DNA of 25,984 nt from Methanobacteriota archaeon (GCA_026394435.1 JAPKYG010000219.1:1-25984), one strand, 5' to 3'. Counted from the first letter of the stretch, positions 1 to 8,282 are shown. Numbers and translations are program-made. The notes: a model not told the origin generated them from the letters alone.

Positions 1-303
1 GGTCTCGACGTAGTCTTTCAATGCTTGTTGGGCTTGTGTTGGCCGTCGTTGTGTAATAAAATAACATTGCCGATCGCAGATTCCGCAGAGATTACAAGAA
101 TTTACAATGTCGATGAGTGTTTCCGTTGGTTCGACTTCGTTTTCTGCCAATGCTCTCGCAAGCTCCATTCGTCCCTCCGGCCAATATGCGACAAATCCGT
201 GTTTTTTACCGGCCGGGCACACGCCAGTCCCAAGAAAATCTACCTTACACATCCCACAATGGGGTTCTTTTTTCGTTGTTTCTAATACGTCGGATAGCTT
301 CAT
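1..303 (-). CDS. Fe-S cluster protein, N-terminal part (FAD-binding oxidoreductase/GlcF-like), cut by window edge
   Basis: 101 codons are present and the gene runs off the left edge. Residues 70-80 have the spacing CxxCxxCxxxC (Cys70, 73, 76, 80), a ferredoxin-type 4Fe-4S ligand set. A second group, Cys16, Cys19 and Cys29, lies nearer the N-terminus and could hold zinc or another cluster. The start ATG (303-301) follows a strong GGGGGAG ribosome site. The 4Fe-4S motif followed by a long missing part resembles the N-terminus of archaeal Fe-S/FAD oxidoreductases that act on 2-hydroxy acids, but only the cluster motif is seen directly; the substrate cannot be read from this fragment. It is transcribed divergently from the hydrolase lipoprotein to its right. 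Confidence 0.7.
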   Translation of the reverse strand, partial: MKLSDVLETTKKEPHCGMCKVDFLGTGVCPAGKKHGFVAYWPEGRMELARALAENEVEPTETLIDIVNSCNLCGICDRQCYFITQRRPTQAQQALKDYVET

Positions 304-454
304 ATTCTCCCCCGAGAATGATTTTCAATCAAGGCTGAAAGCCTCGTCCCTCTTAAATGTTTTCCATGATTTTTATTACAAATCACTTTTTTCACAAAGA
401 TTTCATTGTTTTTAAAGTTGACAAAAGAAGTATTCACTTTTTTTTTAATTGCAT

Positions 455-470
455 GAAAAATTTATTGAAC
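455..470 (+). promoter_or_regulatory. Probable TATA element of the hydrolase lipoprotein gene
   Basis: An AT-rich stretch (aaaaatttattgaac) lies about 55-60 nt before the ATG at 521. It would place the transcription start near 490, leaving a leader of about 30 nt. It sits in the 217-nt divergent gap with the Fe-S gene. Assigned by pattern only. Confidence 0.35.
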
Positions 471-520
471 ACCATACGATATCGTCCTGAGTAATTGATA
501 TCTTCGAAAAGGCGAGGGTT

Positions 521-1858
521 ATGAAACGAAAAATGCTTTGTATTGGGTCGGTTGTTGTGATGATTCTTGCGGGAGCCATGTTTTCTGGGTGCGTGCAGGA
601 ACAAAAACCAGCTGGAAAAACTTCTGAGGAGTTGGCTGTTGATATCGTTTCGCTTCTGAAGGATAAAAACTATACCGGTGTCTATAGTTATTTCAACAGC
701 TCAATTACTACAAAAATTACTGTTGAACAGTTTCAAAATATCTGGGAGCAGCAAATTATTATTCCTAATGGGAATTTGACAAAAATTGTAAAGACTAGGT
801 TAACGATTGAATCCGGGTATTCGATAGTCTATGTAACCAGTAATTTCACAAAACAAAATGTTCTTGATGTTAAAATAATTTTTAATGCTCAGAATAAAGT
901 CATTAGTTTAACGGTTAATCCTCCACAGACGGAATATCAGTATGCACCTCCGTCTTATGTAAATCTGAGTGCGTTTACTGAGATGAATATATCTGTTGGT
1001 TCTGGGCAATGGAAACTACCTGGGACATTATCGATTCCGAAAGGAGCAGGTCCGTTTCCTGCTGTTGTTCTTGTACATGGCTCTGGTCCGAATGATCGGG
1101 ATGAAAGTGTTGGTCCGAATAAACCATTTAAGGATATTGCCGGGGGTCTTGCTTCAAAGGGTATTGTGGTATTGCGATATGAGAAACGGACGAAGCAATA
1201 TCCTCAGGAGTCTGCAGCAATTCAAAATTTCACGGTGCAGGATGAAACCATTGCAGATGCATTGGCTGCGGTGAATGTGTTGGATGCATCATCTGCTGTG
1301 AATCATTCAAAGATCTTTGTTCTTGGGCATAGTCTCGGTGGAATGTTAGCTCCGCGTATTGGAGTACAGGATCATCGAATCGCCGGGGTAATCATCTTGG
1401 CTGGACCGACCCGTCATCTTGAGGATCTTATATTGGAACAGTCACGGTATCTTGCGAATATAAGTGGAATAAATCAATCTGAACAGATTGCATCGCTTGA
1501 GAAACTTGTGATGAAAGTGAAGATGTTGAATATCAGCCTGGGTGAAGATGTCCTTGGCGCCCCGAAAGCATATTGGGCGGATCTCGCAACATATGATCCG
1601 GTAGTAACAGCACAGTCATTGCATATTCCTCTATTGATCTTGCAAGGGATACGGGATTATCAAGTCACGATGACAGATTTTGCTCGATGGAATGAAACTT
1701 TTTTTGGGAACGTGTCTGTTACATTGAAAACCTATCCGACGTTGAACCATTTATTCATTACTGGAACTGGTGTACCGACAAATGCTGAGTATTTGGTTGA
1801 GGGGCATGTCGCTGAAGAGGTTGTTGCAGATATTGCGGCATGGATAAAGAATCGGTAA
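521..1858 (+). CDS. Alpha/beta hydrolase lipoprotein with N-terminal DUF3887-type domain
   Basis: A 445-residue exported serine hydrolase. Residues 1-24 are a signal peptide ending in a lipobox (FSGC, Cys24), so the protein is probably lipid-anchored outside the cell. Residues ~35-130 look like a DUF3887 domain (small NTF2-like fold). Residues ~150-445 are the hydrolase: an oxyanion-loop HGSGPNDRDE segment, the nucleophile elbow GHSLGG with Ser271, then Asp379 (IRDYQ) and His410 (LNHLF) completing the triad. The DUF3887-hydrolase order is known in secreted bacterial and archaeal proteins annotated as dienelactone-hydrolase or S9-like peptidases; the natural substrate is unknown. The gene is monocistronic, with a pyrimidine-rich terminator right after it. 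Confidence 0.88.
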   Translation: MKRKMLCIGSVVVMILAGAMFSGCVQEQKPAGKTSEELAVDIVSLLKDKNYTGVYSYFNSSITTKITVEQFQNIWEQQIIIPNGNLTKIVKTRLTIESGYSIVYVTSNFTKQNVLDVKIIFNAQNKVISLTVNPPQTEYQYAPPSYVNLSAFTEMNISVGSGQWKLPGTLSIPKGAGPFPAVVLVHGSGPNDRDESVGPNKPFKDIAGGLASKGIVVLRYEKRTKQYPQESAAIQNFTVQDETIADALAAVNVLDASSAVNHSKIFVLGHSLGGMLAPRIGVQDHRIAGVIILAGPTRHLEDLILEQSRYLANISGINQSEQIASLEKLVMKVKMLNISLGEDVLGAPKAYWADLATYDPVVTAQSLHIPLLILQGIRDYQVTMTDFARWNETFFGNVSVTLKTYPTLNHLFITGTGVPTNAEYLVEGHVAEEVVADIAAWIKNR

Positions 1859-1873
1859 TACACTACGACCTTC

Positions 1874-1896
1874 CTCATTCTTTTTCTTTTTTCCGG
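1874..1896 (+). terminator. Pyrimidine/T-tract terminator after hydrolase gene
   Basis: The run ATTCTTTTTCTTTTTTCC lies 15-35 nt after the hydrolase stop with no hairpin, the usual archaeal form. Confidence 0.5.
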
Positions 1897-1953
1897 TAGG
1901 GTGATAAGGATGATATTTGTTTATGAATCCAGACAACTAGAGGATACGTTTGC

Positions 1954-2292
1954 ATGGCCATGGAAATAAAAGATGAATCATCTGAAATTTATACTGCAGT
2001 AAGTTTATTGTTAGCGGAAAAACGTACATCGCTTTCTGTTCTTCGTACAGCTATTGCACTTTTTACCGTCCCGACCTCTGTGTTTACGATTCTTGTTGCA
2101 ACCTCGCGATACTATGATCTGAATGCCTCTTTGTATTTCGCGGTTCCGTTGTTTCTGCTGTGCTCCTTTCTCATTTTCTTTGGTCTGTATCTTGTTATTC
2201 GATCGTTACGACGTCTTCATGATATTGATTGTAAAATCCAGGAAATGAAAGAAAAAGATACATGCTTACGAGATATTATTGAGTCTGCCTAA
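1954..2292 (+). CDS. Small two-helix membrane protein, DUF202-like
   Basis: 112 residues with two membrane helices (about 36-56 and 62-84). The segment before helix 1, LLAEKRTSLSVLRTAIAL, resembles the DUF202/YidH signature (ANERTFLAWxRTxLAL). A charged, probably cytoplasmic helical tail occupies 86-112. The role of DUF202 proteins is not established. A second ATG six bases downstream (1960) is an equally possible start, and no strong ribosome site decides between them. Followed by a T8 tract. Confidence 0.65.
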   Translation: MAMEIKDESSEIYTAVSLLLAEKRTSLSVLRTAIALFTVPTSVFTILVATSRYYDLNASLYFAVPLFLLCSFLIFFGLYLVIRSLRRLHDIDCKIQEMKEKDTCLRDIIESA

Positions 2293-2307
2293 CTGAGACG
2301 GTGAAGT

Positions 2308-2322
2308 AATATTTTTTTTACA
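2308..2322 (+). terminator. T8 terminator between DUF202-like gene and ThDP enzyme gene
   Basis: An unbroken run of eight T (aatattttttttac) 20 nt after the stop codon, in the orientation of the gene before it. Confidence 0.5.
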
Positions 2323-2377
2323 AAGAAGACGGAAATGTTTAGATAACGTTGGTTGGTTATAGGAGTGGGTGGAATTT

Positions 2378-3979
2378 ATGCAAAAACCTCAGACGACAGT
2401 TTCCGATGTTTTGATGAGTGAGCTTGAAAAATGGAATATTACTCTTGTGTTTGGCATCCCCGGGACGTCCTCCCTTGGTTTGGTTGAGGCACTCCGTACA
2501 AATAAAAAAATGCGGTACATCGTTGTTCGCCATGAGGAAAATGCAGCGATGGCTGCGTCTGCGTATCATAAGCTCACCGGGAGGATTGCTGTGTGTTTGA
2601 CGATTGCTGGTCCTGGCGCAAGCAATCTTGCAACAGGCTTGTATGATGCAAAAGAAGACAGTGCTTCGGTGCTTTCGATTAACGGGCAGGTCGCTGGTCA
2701 ATATATCGGTGACGGGAGTTTTCAGGAGATTGACCAGGATGCATTTTTCAGGCCTATCACAGTCTATAACAACACGATTTATGATAAAACACAGTCGTTG
2801 AAGATTCTGACGCAGGCGTTACGACACGCAATTGTACAACGTGGGGTCGCGCAGATTTCTGTTCCGAATGATGTTCAGAAAGCATTCTTGGATGGAAATA
2901 GTTGTGAGCGGGAGACGTGTCTTACGAATTTTGATATCTTACCTGATGAAAAAGAAATACAAAACGCGGTCGCGTTGATTGATGAATCGAAAAAACCAGT
3001 GATTATCGCAGGTTGGGGTGCGTTTGGGAACGGGGAGTGGCTTCTTCGATTTGCGGAGAAGATTAAAGCACCGATTGTGACGACGTTTCGTGCGAAAGGG
3101 ATTCTTCCCGACGAGAACAAATGGCTTTTAGGGATTCTCGGTAACGTGGGTTCTCCGTATACCCGCAAGGTAGTCACTGATGCTGACTTGTTGATTACAC
3201 TTGGTGTTGGTTTTTCCAAACAGACGCATGTACCAACAAATAAATCGTTGGTTCAGGTTGAAATCGATCCGTTAAAAATTGGTAAAATCCCTTTTTCGAT
3301 CGCCTTATGGGGGAATGTCGCACTTGTTCTGCCGAAGCTCGTCGAGGCTGTCCAAGTGAAAAAGAATGATTCAGTGTTGCTAGAGATAACCGAGATGAAA
3401 AAGAAATGGTTTGAGCAGCTGGAGAAAGAGGCAGATCCAAATGCAACTCCCCTGCGGCCTCCGTTTATCATGAAGGTTCTTTCGGGCATCCTTCCTGATG
3501 ATGCTATTATTTCTATTGATGTTGGGGAGAATGGCTGGTGGTTTGGTCGTAATTTTATGATGAAACATCAGCGTTTTGTCATGTCAGGATACCTTGGTTC
3601 CATGGGGTTTGGGCTGCCTGGTGCTCTTGCTGCGAAACTTGCGTTTCCCAATAATACGGTGGTGTGCATCACGGGTGATGGTGGTTTTTCTATGGCGATG
3701 GCTGATTTTGTCACCGCGGTAAAGTATGATTTACCAATGGTCGTGGTGGTGTTGAATAATAAACAGCTTGCGATGATCCAGGTAGAACAAAAAACAGAGG
3801 GGTATCAGAATTTTGGTACAGATCTGTTAAATCCTGATTTTTCAAGTTATGCAGATGCTTGTGGTGGTGTGGGACTCAGAGTATCAAAGCCAGAGGATTT
3901 CCAAAAGGTTGTGAAGCAGGCTCTTGAGATGAAAAAACCAGTTCTTATTGATGTCGCGACTGATCCGAAACGATTCTAA
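2378..3979 (+). CDS. Thiamine-diphosphate enzyme, pyruvate oxidase / acetolactate synthase family
   Basis: About 533 residues in the usual three-domain order: pyrimidine domain (~5-170), central domain (~190-320) and pyrophosphate domain (~360-530). The catalytic Glu of the RHE motif is Glu53. The ThDP/Mg motif is GDG at 433-435, then 24 residues, then Asn460-Asn461. The GxFQEID segment and RGVAQISVPNDVQ read more like PoxB/pyruvate oxidase than IlvB, and no small regulatory subunit gene is adjacent, so a decarboxylase/oxidase role on pyruvate or a related 2-oxo acid is as likely as acetolactate synthesis. An in-frame GTG at 2369 lies only 3 nt after AGGAG; ATG 2378 gives better spacing and was chosen. 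It converges on the nitroreductase-like gene. Confidence 0.85.
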   Translation: MQKPQTTVSDVLMSELEKWNITLVFGIPGTSSLGLVEALRTNKKMRYIVVRHEENAAMAASAYHKLTGRIAVCLTIAGPGASNLATGLYDAKEDSASVLSINGQVAGQYIGDGSFQEIDQDAFFRPITVYNNTIYDKTQSLKILTQALRHAIVQRGVAQISVPNDVQKAFLDGNSCERETCLTNFDILPDEKEIQNAVALIDESKKPVIIAGWGAFGNGEWLLRFAEKIKAPIVTTFRAKGILPDENKWLLGILGNVGSPYTRKVVTDADLLITLGVGFSKQTHVPTNKSLVQVEIDPLKIGKIPFSIALWGNVALVLPKLVEAVQVKKNDSVLLEITEMKKKWFEQLEKEADPNATPLRPPFIMKVLSGILPDDAIISIDVGENGWWFGRNFMMKHQRFVMSGYLGSMGFGLPGALAAKLAFPNNTVVCITGDGGFSMAMADFVTAVKYDLPMVVVVLNNKQLAMIQVEQKTEGYQNFGTDLLNPDFSSYADACGGVGLRVSKPEDFQKVVKQALEMKKPVLIDVATDPKRF

Positions 3980-4032
3980 TTTTGTTTAAATCTGATTCCG
4001 ATGGTTCAGTAATCGTGAGGCGTTGATTTTCC

Positions 4033-5319
4033 TTATTCACCAACTGGTACGATGAGAAGCGGTGTGTATCCCTCGGTGAGTTTCAGCAAGGACGACAATG
4101 CCGTATTGTCTGTTGGGAGTACGATGTTGCTCTTGAATCCCAATGCAGCTGCTTCGAGCATGATGTTTTGGGCTGCTGCTCCTGCTTCGAAGTACCAGAA
4201 CGGAAGGTATTGTTCACCGGCGTTTTTTGTCTTATTCCAGTTCAATACCGTGATAATGGAAAGGGGAGCAGAGGAAAGAGATGGGAGTGATGATGCGGCT
4301 GCGAGAGATGCTCGGTTGTCCCCGTTTCTTATTTTTTGGAGGTAGGTTACGACGGGCAGTCCGATGAAGTCAGCAGAATAATCACTAAACATCGTTAAAA
4401 GGTTCGGCTGGTATTTATAGACGCCCGAGGCGGTGACCGCGTAGAGTTCAAGTGGGTAATAGGCGTGAGCGCTCGGGACGGTTCGATGTCGTTTGACTTG
4501 GTTAAGGTCTTGGTTGCTTTTGTCAAGATAGTAGGAAAATCCGTAGGATGACCAGATAAGTTGGCTCAGTTCCTGCCGGGTGATGGTGCCTTGGAAGTTG
4601 GTTGTTTGTGTTCGTTGTTGAAGTGCGGTGGTAAGGTTCATTGGTGTTTCTATGACTTTGGGGAGCAGTGAGAACCACAGCGGTCCATATTTGAAGTTAT
4701 ACGGCTGGAGAGGGTATCCGAGTGGCATGATGATAAGGCCTGTTTGATCTTCCGGGATGCCCATTCTATCAATTGCTGGGGGGAGCCCTCCGGTGACGAC
4801 GGTTCCGAGGTTGAGTGCGTCGACGGTAAATGCTATGTTCTGGCAGATTTCTCCTATTTCGGCTGCGGCATTGTTAGGGGTTGTTAACGTTGTGTTATAG
4901 CAGAGACCAAGGACAAGGGGTGCGCCTGGGTATTGGTAACCAACTCTATCTCGCCAGTCTCCCGGCTTATAGAATTGGAGTGAATGGTTTACGGGGTTGT
5001 AGGTGTAAGCTGCGTCTTCTTTCAGGACGTAAATAACGCTTGCATAAGTACCGTTGATGCCTGCGATGGTGCGGTTTCCATCTTGTCTGTATCCAGCTGC
5101 GTTCCAAAGAATGGTTGCGAGTTGTTCATCGGTGATTGTTTCGTTATTGAATTCTCGTATCGACATTCTCCGGAAGATGGTTTGTTCCAGGTTCATGTCA
5201 ATGGTCTGTGGTGGTGGTAATTCGTATGTTGCTTTTGTTGCTGGGGTGAGTGCTAGGCTGCAAAAAAAGGCGAGGATCTCTATGGTGATTATTTGGTTTA
5301 TAAAATGTTTTTTCTTCAT
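4033..5319 (-). CDS. Exported tandem nitroreductase (SagB/ThcOx-like) protein
   Basis: 428 residues. Residues 1-30 form a signal peptide or membrane anchor without a lipobox. Two nitroreductase-fold halves follow: ~40-210, with the FMN-phosphate-binding start RRMSIREFN, and ~228-428, starting LQQRTQTTNF and ending with AGAAAQNIMLEAAALG and a final PVGE. Both halves have the SagB/ThcOx pattern (an Ala-rich helix, then LGxxxxxG and a C-terminal PLG or PVG strand), so the protein could form an intramolecular pseudodimer around FMN. The second half has lost the RRS-type arginines, so it may no longer bind flavin. SagB relatives oxidise azolines in peptide maturation, but no cyclodehydratase or precursor peptide gene is nearby, so the substrate is unknown. 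Export of a flavin enzyme is unusual. Confidence 0.82.
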   Translation of the reverse strand: MKKKHFINQIITIEILAFFCSLALTPATKATYELPPPQTIDMNLEQTIFRRMSIREFNNETITDEQLATILWNAAGYRQDGNRTIAGINGTYASVIYVLKEDAAYTYNPVNHSLQFYKPGDWRDRVGYQYPGAPLVLGLCYNTTLTTPNNAAAEIGEICQNIAFTVDALNLGTVVTGGLPPAIDRMGIPEDQTGLIIMPLGYPLQPYNFKYGPLWFSLLPKVIETPMNLTTALQQRTQTTNFQGTITRQELSQLIWSSYGFSYYLDKSNQDLNQVKRHRTVPSAHAYYPLELYAVTASGVYKYQPNLLTMFSDYSADFIGLPVVTYLQKIRNGDNRASLAAASSLPSLSSAPLSIITVLNWNKTKNAGEQYLPFWYFEAGAAAQNIMLEAAALGFKSNIVLPTDNTALSSLLKLTEGYTPLLIVPVGE

Positions 5320-5330
5320 AATGCTCTAGG

Positions 5331-5357
5331 TTTTATATTCTTGAGTTGAATATAAAT
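5331..5357 (-). promoter_or_regulatory. TATA-rich promoter of the nitroreductase-like gene
   Basis: On the minus strand a TTTATATT box (5350-5357) lies about 34 nt before the ATG, with a second ATATAAAA box (5331-5338). The first places the transcription start near 5328 and a leader of under 10 nt. No clear ribosome site is present, which fits a very short leader. Confidence 0.45.
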
Positions 5358-6106
5358 TTTTGCATTAAAAGCAATCAAATAAGATAAAGAGACGAAAATC
5401 AAGCATATTAAGGGTCGTGTCATGAATGATTTTCTCCGTAACAATTCCAGATATTCATGCTGTGTTATATCATGAGTCCTTCTGCTTTCAGTACAATTCC
5501 GGAAACAAAGAGAAATGCTTTGCGATTGTTTATGGGAGGTATGTTTATGGTAATTCCAGTAAACCAACTTAGGTTTACACCATACGCTTCTGCACCTACT
5601 TTTACTCTTTGAAATCCATTGAATCCTAAACAAGATATTGTTCCATTTTGCAGAGATATTGCTCCAGTTGGCGTGAGTATTTTAATTGGGATCAAATCTG
5701 TTAAATAACATTGTAAGTACCAGCAATGGTTGGTCCTGGTGTCTCCGTTGTTATTTCTGGTCAGGCAATTATCACAGGGTCTAGGCGTTCTGTTCAAAAC
5801 GGTGTTGTTTCGATCGAGATACCCACTATCGGTGATAGCTGGAGTACCACAACCGATTCCCGTGCGGGAGGCAACGATGGTATTTGAAAATCGTATGCTG
5901 TAGCTAAGTAAGCTTTTCCTTTTGGGATGAGTTCCGATGAGAATCTGATTTTTCAATAATTATATAAAATGACAATGGAGTGAAAGTCATAGCGAGTTGC
6001 AATCAATTACAAGGAGGACGTGGACGGAGAGATATGTTGTTAGGAGGTGGGAATTAGTGACAAAGAGTTGTATCCTATTTTAAAAAGGGAAAAAAAGAGA
6101 GAGGGC
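5358..6106. other. Long interval without a convincing gene; possible decayed coding sequence
   Basis: About 750 nt separate the nitroreductase promoter from the small anchored protein gene. On the minus strand a 163-codon open frame (5465-5956) can be read, but it starts with TTG, has odd composition and fits no family I recognise. Its second half (ISLQNGTISCLGF, then VNLSWFTGITINIPP) reads like an extracellular beta-rich domain, while in the first half a different frame looks more protein-like (PEITTETPGPTIAGTYN) but is broken by stops. A strong TATA-like TTTATATAA lies at 5959-5968 on the minus strand. The best reading is a frameshifted remnant of a surface protein or a chance open frame. 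Confidence 0.35.
6083..6102 (-). terminator. T-tract terminator of the anchored/secreted protein operon
   Basis: On the minus strand CTCTCTTTTTTTCCCTTTTT follows the stop of the 69-residue protein by about 5 nt. The double T tract is typical of archaeal termination. Confidence 0.6.
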
Positions 6107-6316
6107 CTACACCATTTCCCCGATCTCTATTTCCTGAGTTTCATTGATAAAGATATTATTAATTTCCCCTGACATATCATCTTGGGTGATGATTCCGTTC
6201 GAACCATTAGATTGGTTATTTTGGGCTACCGGCTGATTTAAAACCCGGTAAGAGACTGTCGCGGACACAACGATAAGCAGAAGGAACAATACCGCAAGAA
6301 TTTTTTTATTCATCAT
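6107..6316 (-). CDS. Small membrane-anchored extracytoplasmic protein, unknown function
   Basis: 69 residues: a Lys-containing start (MMNKK), one hydrophobic helix (5-23) and a polar Asn/Gln/Glu-rich tail outside the membrane, with potential N-glycosylation sites. The start is preceded by AAGGAG at good spacing. Only 18 nt separate it from the stop of the coiled-coil secreted protein, so the two are surely co-transcribed. No family recognised. The acidic tail could bind cations or a partner. Confidence 0.6.
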   Translation of the reverse strand: MMNKKILAVLFLLLIVVSATVSYRVLNQPVAQNNQSNGSNGIITQDDMSGEINNIFINETQEIEIGEMV

Positions 6317-6334
6317 CTATCACAGTCTCCTTAA

Positions 6335-7210
6335 CTAAGGTGATTCTCCACGACCGTTTCCATTCCCGTGGTGTTTCAGGTCATCCATGGATTCTTTGGC
6401 ATGGATTTTGTTTCGTATTCGTTCTTCCTTTAATTCAGAGAACATCTCGTGTTGTCGTTCATGGTTCATCTGATTCATTGTTTTACTGAGTTGGAATCGA
6501 AGCTGATCTAGGGTTATGTTTCCATTTAGGTAGTCATGTAGTAATGACATATTGGCTTCTCCGATGATGCCAAATAACCGATACACTTGGTTGCTGTTGA
6601 ACTGTCGGATCCTGTTTTGAATTCTCCGTGTATAATTCTGCAGCTCGTCCCCTACAAGTTCTCGGACTCTTTCCCTGATCTCTCTAAGGGTGACATCATC
6701 TAGTAACGCATGGAGGCTTTCTTTGAATAACTTGGTTGCATTGCGTGCTTCCTGTTTTAGCGCAACGAAGCGTGCAACGGAATCATTTGCGCTGGCATTT
6801 ATTGCTTCGACATCCTCTAAGACCGCTTTCAAATCTGCAAGCAGGGATTCCAGCTCGGTGGTATTAAACTCCAATGATTTCAACACTGCGATGGTCATTT
6901 CGCCTTTCAGTATGTTTTTAATGATCGCTTTTTCAAGCTGCAAAAGACGTATCTCTGCGCCCAAGGTGGCGTTCATGATTTGTATTTCGTCTTCTGTTTC
7001 GTTTTCAAAGGCATCATCTGTTTCATTTACACTATCATCTGTTTCATTTTCATTATTGTCATCAGAGGACCCTGTTTCGTTGTCATTCCCTGAATTATCG
7101 TGGGGGTTTTGGTCGTTATCCGGGTGATCTCCAGCTTCTTCGGCAAATGTTAATGACGAAATCGATATCATTAACATCGGCACCAGTAATAGACTTAATA
7201 TTTTTCTCAT
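6335..7210 (-). CDS. Secreted protein with acidic Asn/Asp-rich N-terminus and helical C-terminal domain
   Basis: 291 residues. Residues 1-24 are a signal peptide. Residues ~25-75 are a low-complexity stretch of Asp, Asn, Glu and Thr containing repeated NET sequons (N-glycosylation sites). The remaining ~200 residues are almost wholly alpha-helical with heptad-like spacing, ending in a basic HHGNGNGRGESP tail. ATG 7210 is preferred over an in-frame GTG at 7222 because AAGGTG lies at suitable spacing from the ATG. No family recognised; an S-layer-associated or ion-binding role is only a guess. First gene of a two-gene operon downstream of a membrane-anchored winged-helix regulator, whose likely operator overlaps its promoter. 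Confidence 0.65.
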   Translation of the reverse strand: MRKILSLLLVPMLMISISSLTFAEEAGDHPDNDQNPHDNSGNDNETGSSDDNNENETDDSVNETDDAFENETEDEIQIMNATLGAEIRLLQLEKAIIKNILKGEMTIAVLKSLEFNTTELESLLADLKAVLEDVEAINASANDSVARFVALKQEARNATKLFKESLHALLDDVTLREIRERVRELVGDELQNYTRRIQNRIRQFNSNQVYRLFGIIGEANMSLLHDYLNGNITLDQLRFQLSKTMNQMNHERQHEMFSELKEERIRNKIHAKESMDDLKHHGNGNGRGESP

Positions 7211-7230
7211 ATGATTCAACACCTTTTTTT

Positions 7231-7292
7231 GTTTCAGCCCATGTCATCATAGGCCTTTAACAGCCTATTGGTTGAAACAGCATATTAAATTT
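7231..7292 (-). promoter_or_regulatory. Promoter with nested double inverted repeat upstream of the secreted-protein operon
   Basis: Two nested dyads share one centre: outer GTTTCA (7231-7236) with TGAAAC (7273-7278), and inner ATAGGC (7249-7254) with GCCTAT (7263-7268). On the minus strand an ATTTAATATG TATA-like box (7281-7290) sits just upstream, which places the expected transcription start inside the dyad. That is the position of a repressor operator. The natural candidate binder is the winged-helix regulator encoded immediately upstream. Confidence 0.6.
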
Positions 7293-7341
7293 CACCGGAA
7301 AACAGCGGAACATACTGGAACAAAGACCACAAAAAATGGTG

Positions 7342-8118
7342 CTACGGTTTTTTCAGCCGGATTAAATTCGACATCCCTATCTGTTCCTTCTCGATAAGCC
7401 CTTTCATCTCCAAACCATGGATATTGCGTGACACCGCTGCCTTCGGAATGTCTAGTTCCTTTTGGATCTCCGTCTGGGTTAAAGGTCGTTTCCGCTCCCT
7501 TAACAATGTTATAATCTCTTTTTGACGTTTGTTTAGCCCTTTCAAATCGCTGGCTGGCGCATCCTCTTTTGGAATAGTATTGGTAATATTCTTTTTTCTT
7601 TTCTTCAGATAAAAAACCATGAGAAGTATCAATAGAATCACGATGATTATGATTAAAAAGAGGGACACCGCATCTTTTTCAGATATGCCGGTATCACCAA
7701 CCAGTTTTTCAATCTGATATTGTACAATTAACGTAAACGTTTCATTCTCCCCGACCCCGCTTACTACTAAACGCCCCTCATGTTCTTCAATACGAAGAAA
7801 ACCGGATGATTTGATATAATTGATAGAGGCGCCTTTTGGTAATAAAAGCTCATAAATGAAATCAGAGAAAACCGTATCCTTTGTGATATTCAGTATCCAG
7901 TTACCCTGTTTTTTTATGGTATACATCGGGGTGTTATTGATCAATAAATCCGGGTAATTCGTCACACCTTGGAGGGTGACAAAACCAGATGAATCAACAT
8001 CAATGGAAATATCTGCGTAAAAATCATCAGCGCCATAAGATGGTACCCATACCATCATCAAAAAAAGAAGCAGAAAACAACCGAAACACCATCGATAGTT
8101 AGTCCGTTTCAATCCCAT
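7342..8118 (-). CDS. Membrane-anchored winged-helix transcriptional regulator with extracytoplasmic sensor domain
   Basis: 258 residues in the order signal peptide/first helix (1-30), extracellular beta-rich domain (~31-148, with NET/NIT glycosylation sites), one membrane helix (150-171), basic stop-transfer KKRKK, linker, and a C-terminal MarR/TrmB-type winged helix (~193-258). The winged helix shows LNKRQKEIITLLRE, then LTQTEIQKELDIPKAAVSRNIHGLEMKGLIEKE. This architecture is common in Euryarchaeota: the outer domain senses a signal and the inner winged helix binds DNA at the membrane. Likely targets are the adjacent operon and its own promoter, since both carry inverted repeats. The start has a GAGGG site 7 nt upstream. 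Confidence 0.85.
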   Translation of the reverse strand: MGLKRTNYRWCFGCFLLLFLMMVWVPSYGADDFYADISIDVDSSGFVTLQGVTNYPDLLINNTPMYTIKKQGNWILNITKDTVFSDFIYELLLPKGASINYIKSSGFLRIEEHEGRLVVSGVGENETFTLIVQYQIEKLVGDTGISEKDAVSLFLIIIIVILLILLMVFYLKKRKKNITNTIPKEDAPASDLKGLNKRQKEIITLLRERKRPLTQTEIQKELDIPKAAVSRNIHGLEMKGLIEKEQIGMSNLIRLKKP

Positions 8119-8142
8119 CAGAATTCCCTCAGACGCTCAAGG

Positions 8143-8180
8143 GAGAATATACTACCACCTACTTGAAGATATTCTCAAGT
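8143..8180 (-). promoter_or_regulatory. Inverted repeats upstream of the membrane regulator gene (possible autoregulatory site)
   Basis: GAGAATAT (8143-8150) pairs with ATATTCTC (8169-8176) across an 18-nt spacer. Overlapping this is a tighter dyad, ACTTGA (8161-8166) with TCAAGT (8175-8180). Both lie 25-62 nt upstream of the start codon, where archaeal repressors commonly act. Confidence 0.5.
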
Positions 8181-8256
8181 GCCCTACTCTTTTTCTTCAT
8201 GCGATTTTTTTTTTTAATGAAAACAATATCTACTCATGGTTATGCAATCAAAAGGC

Positions 8257-8277
8257 TATGATGTGGTTCTCCTGTTG
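8257..8277 (+). repeat. Short form 1 of the CTATGAT...CTCCTGTTG dispersed repeat
   Basis: CTATGAT followed directly by GTGGTTCTCCTGTTG, preceded by AATCA-like sequence. It contains the left and right ends of the ~140-bp repeat found at 8966 and 19411 but lacks everything between. Confidence 0.5.
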
Positions 8278-8282
8278 GGATG

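Noticed and set aside
5465..5956. 163-codon minus-strand open frame as a real gene
   Set aside because: It starts at TTG, has unusual composition, no recognisable domain, and the better-looking segments fall in different frames; kept only as a possible remnant.
6690..7127. Ser/Phe-rich plus-strand open frame opposite the secreted acidic protein
   Set aside because: It is the antisense image of the Asp/Glu/Asn-rich coding sequence; no ribosome site or domain.
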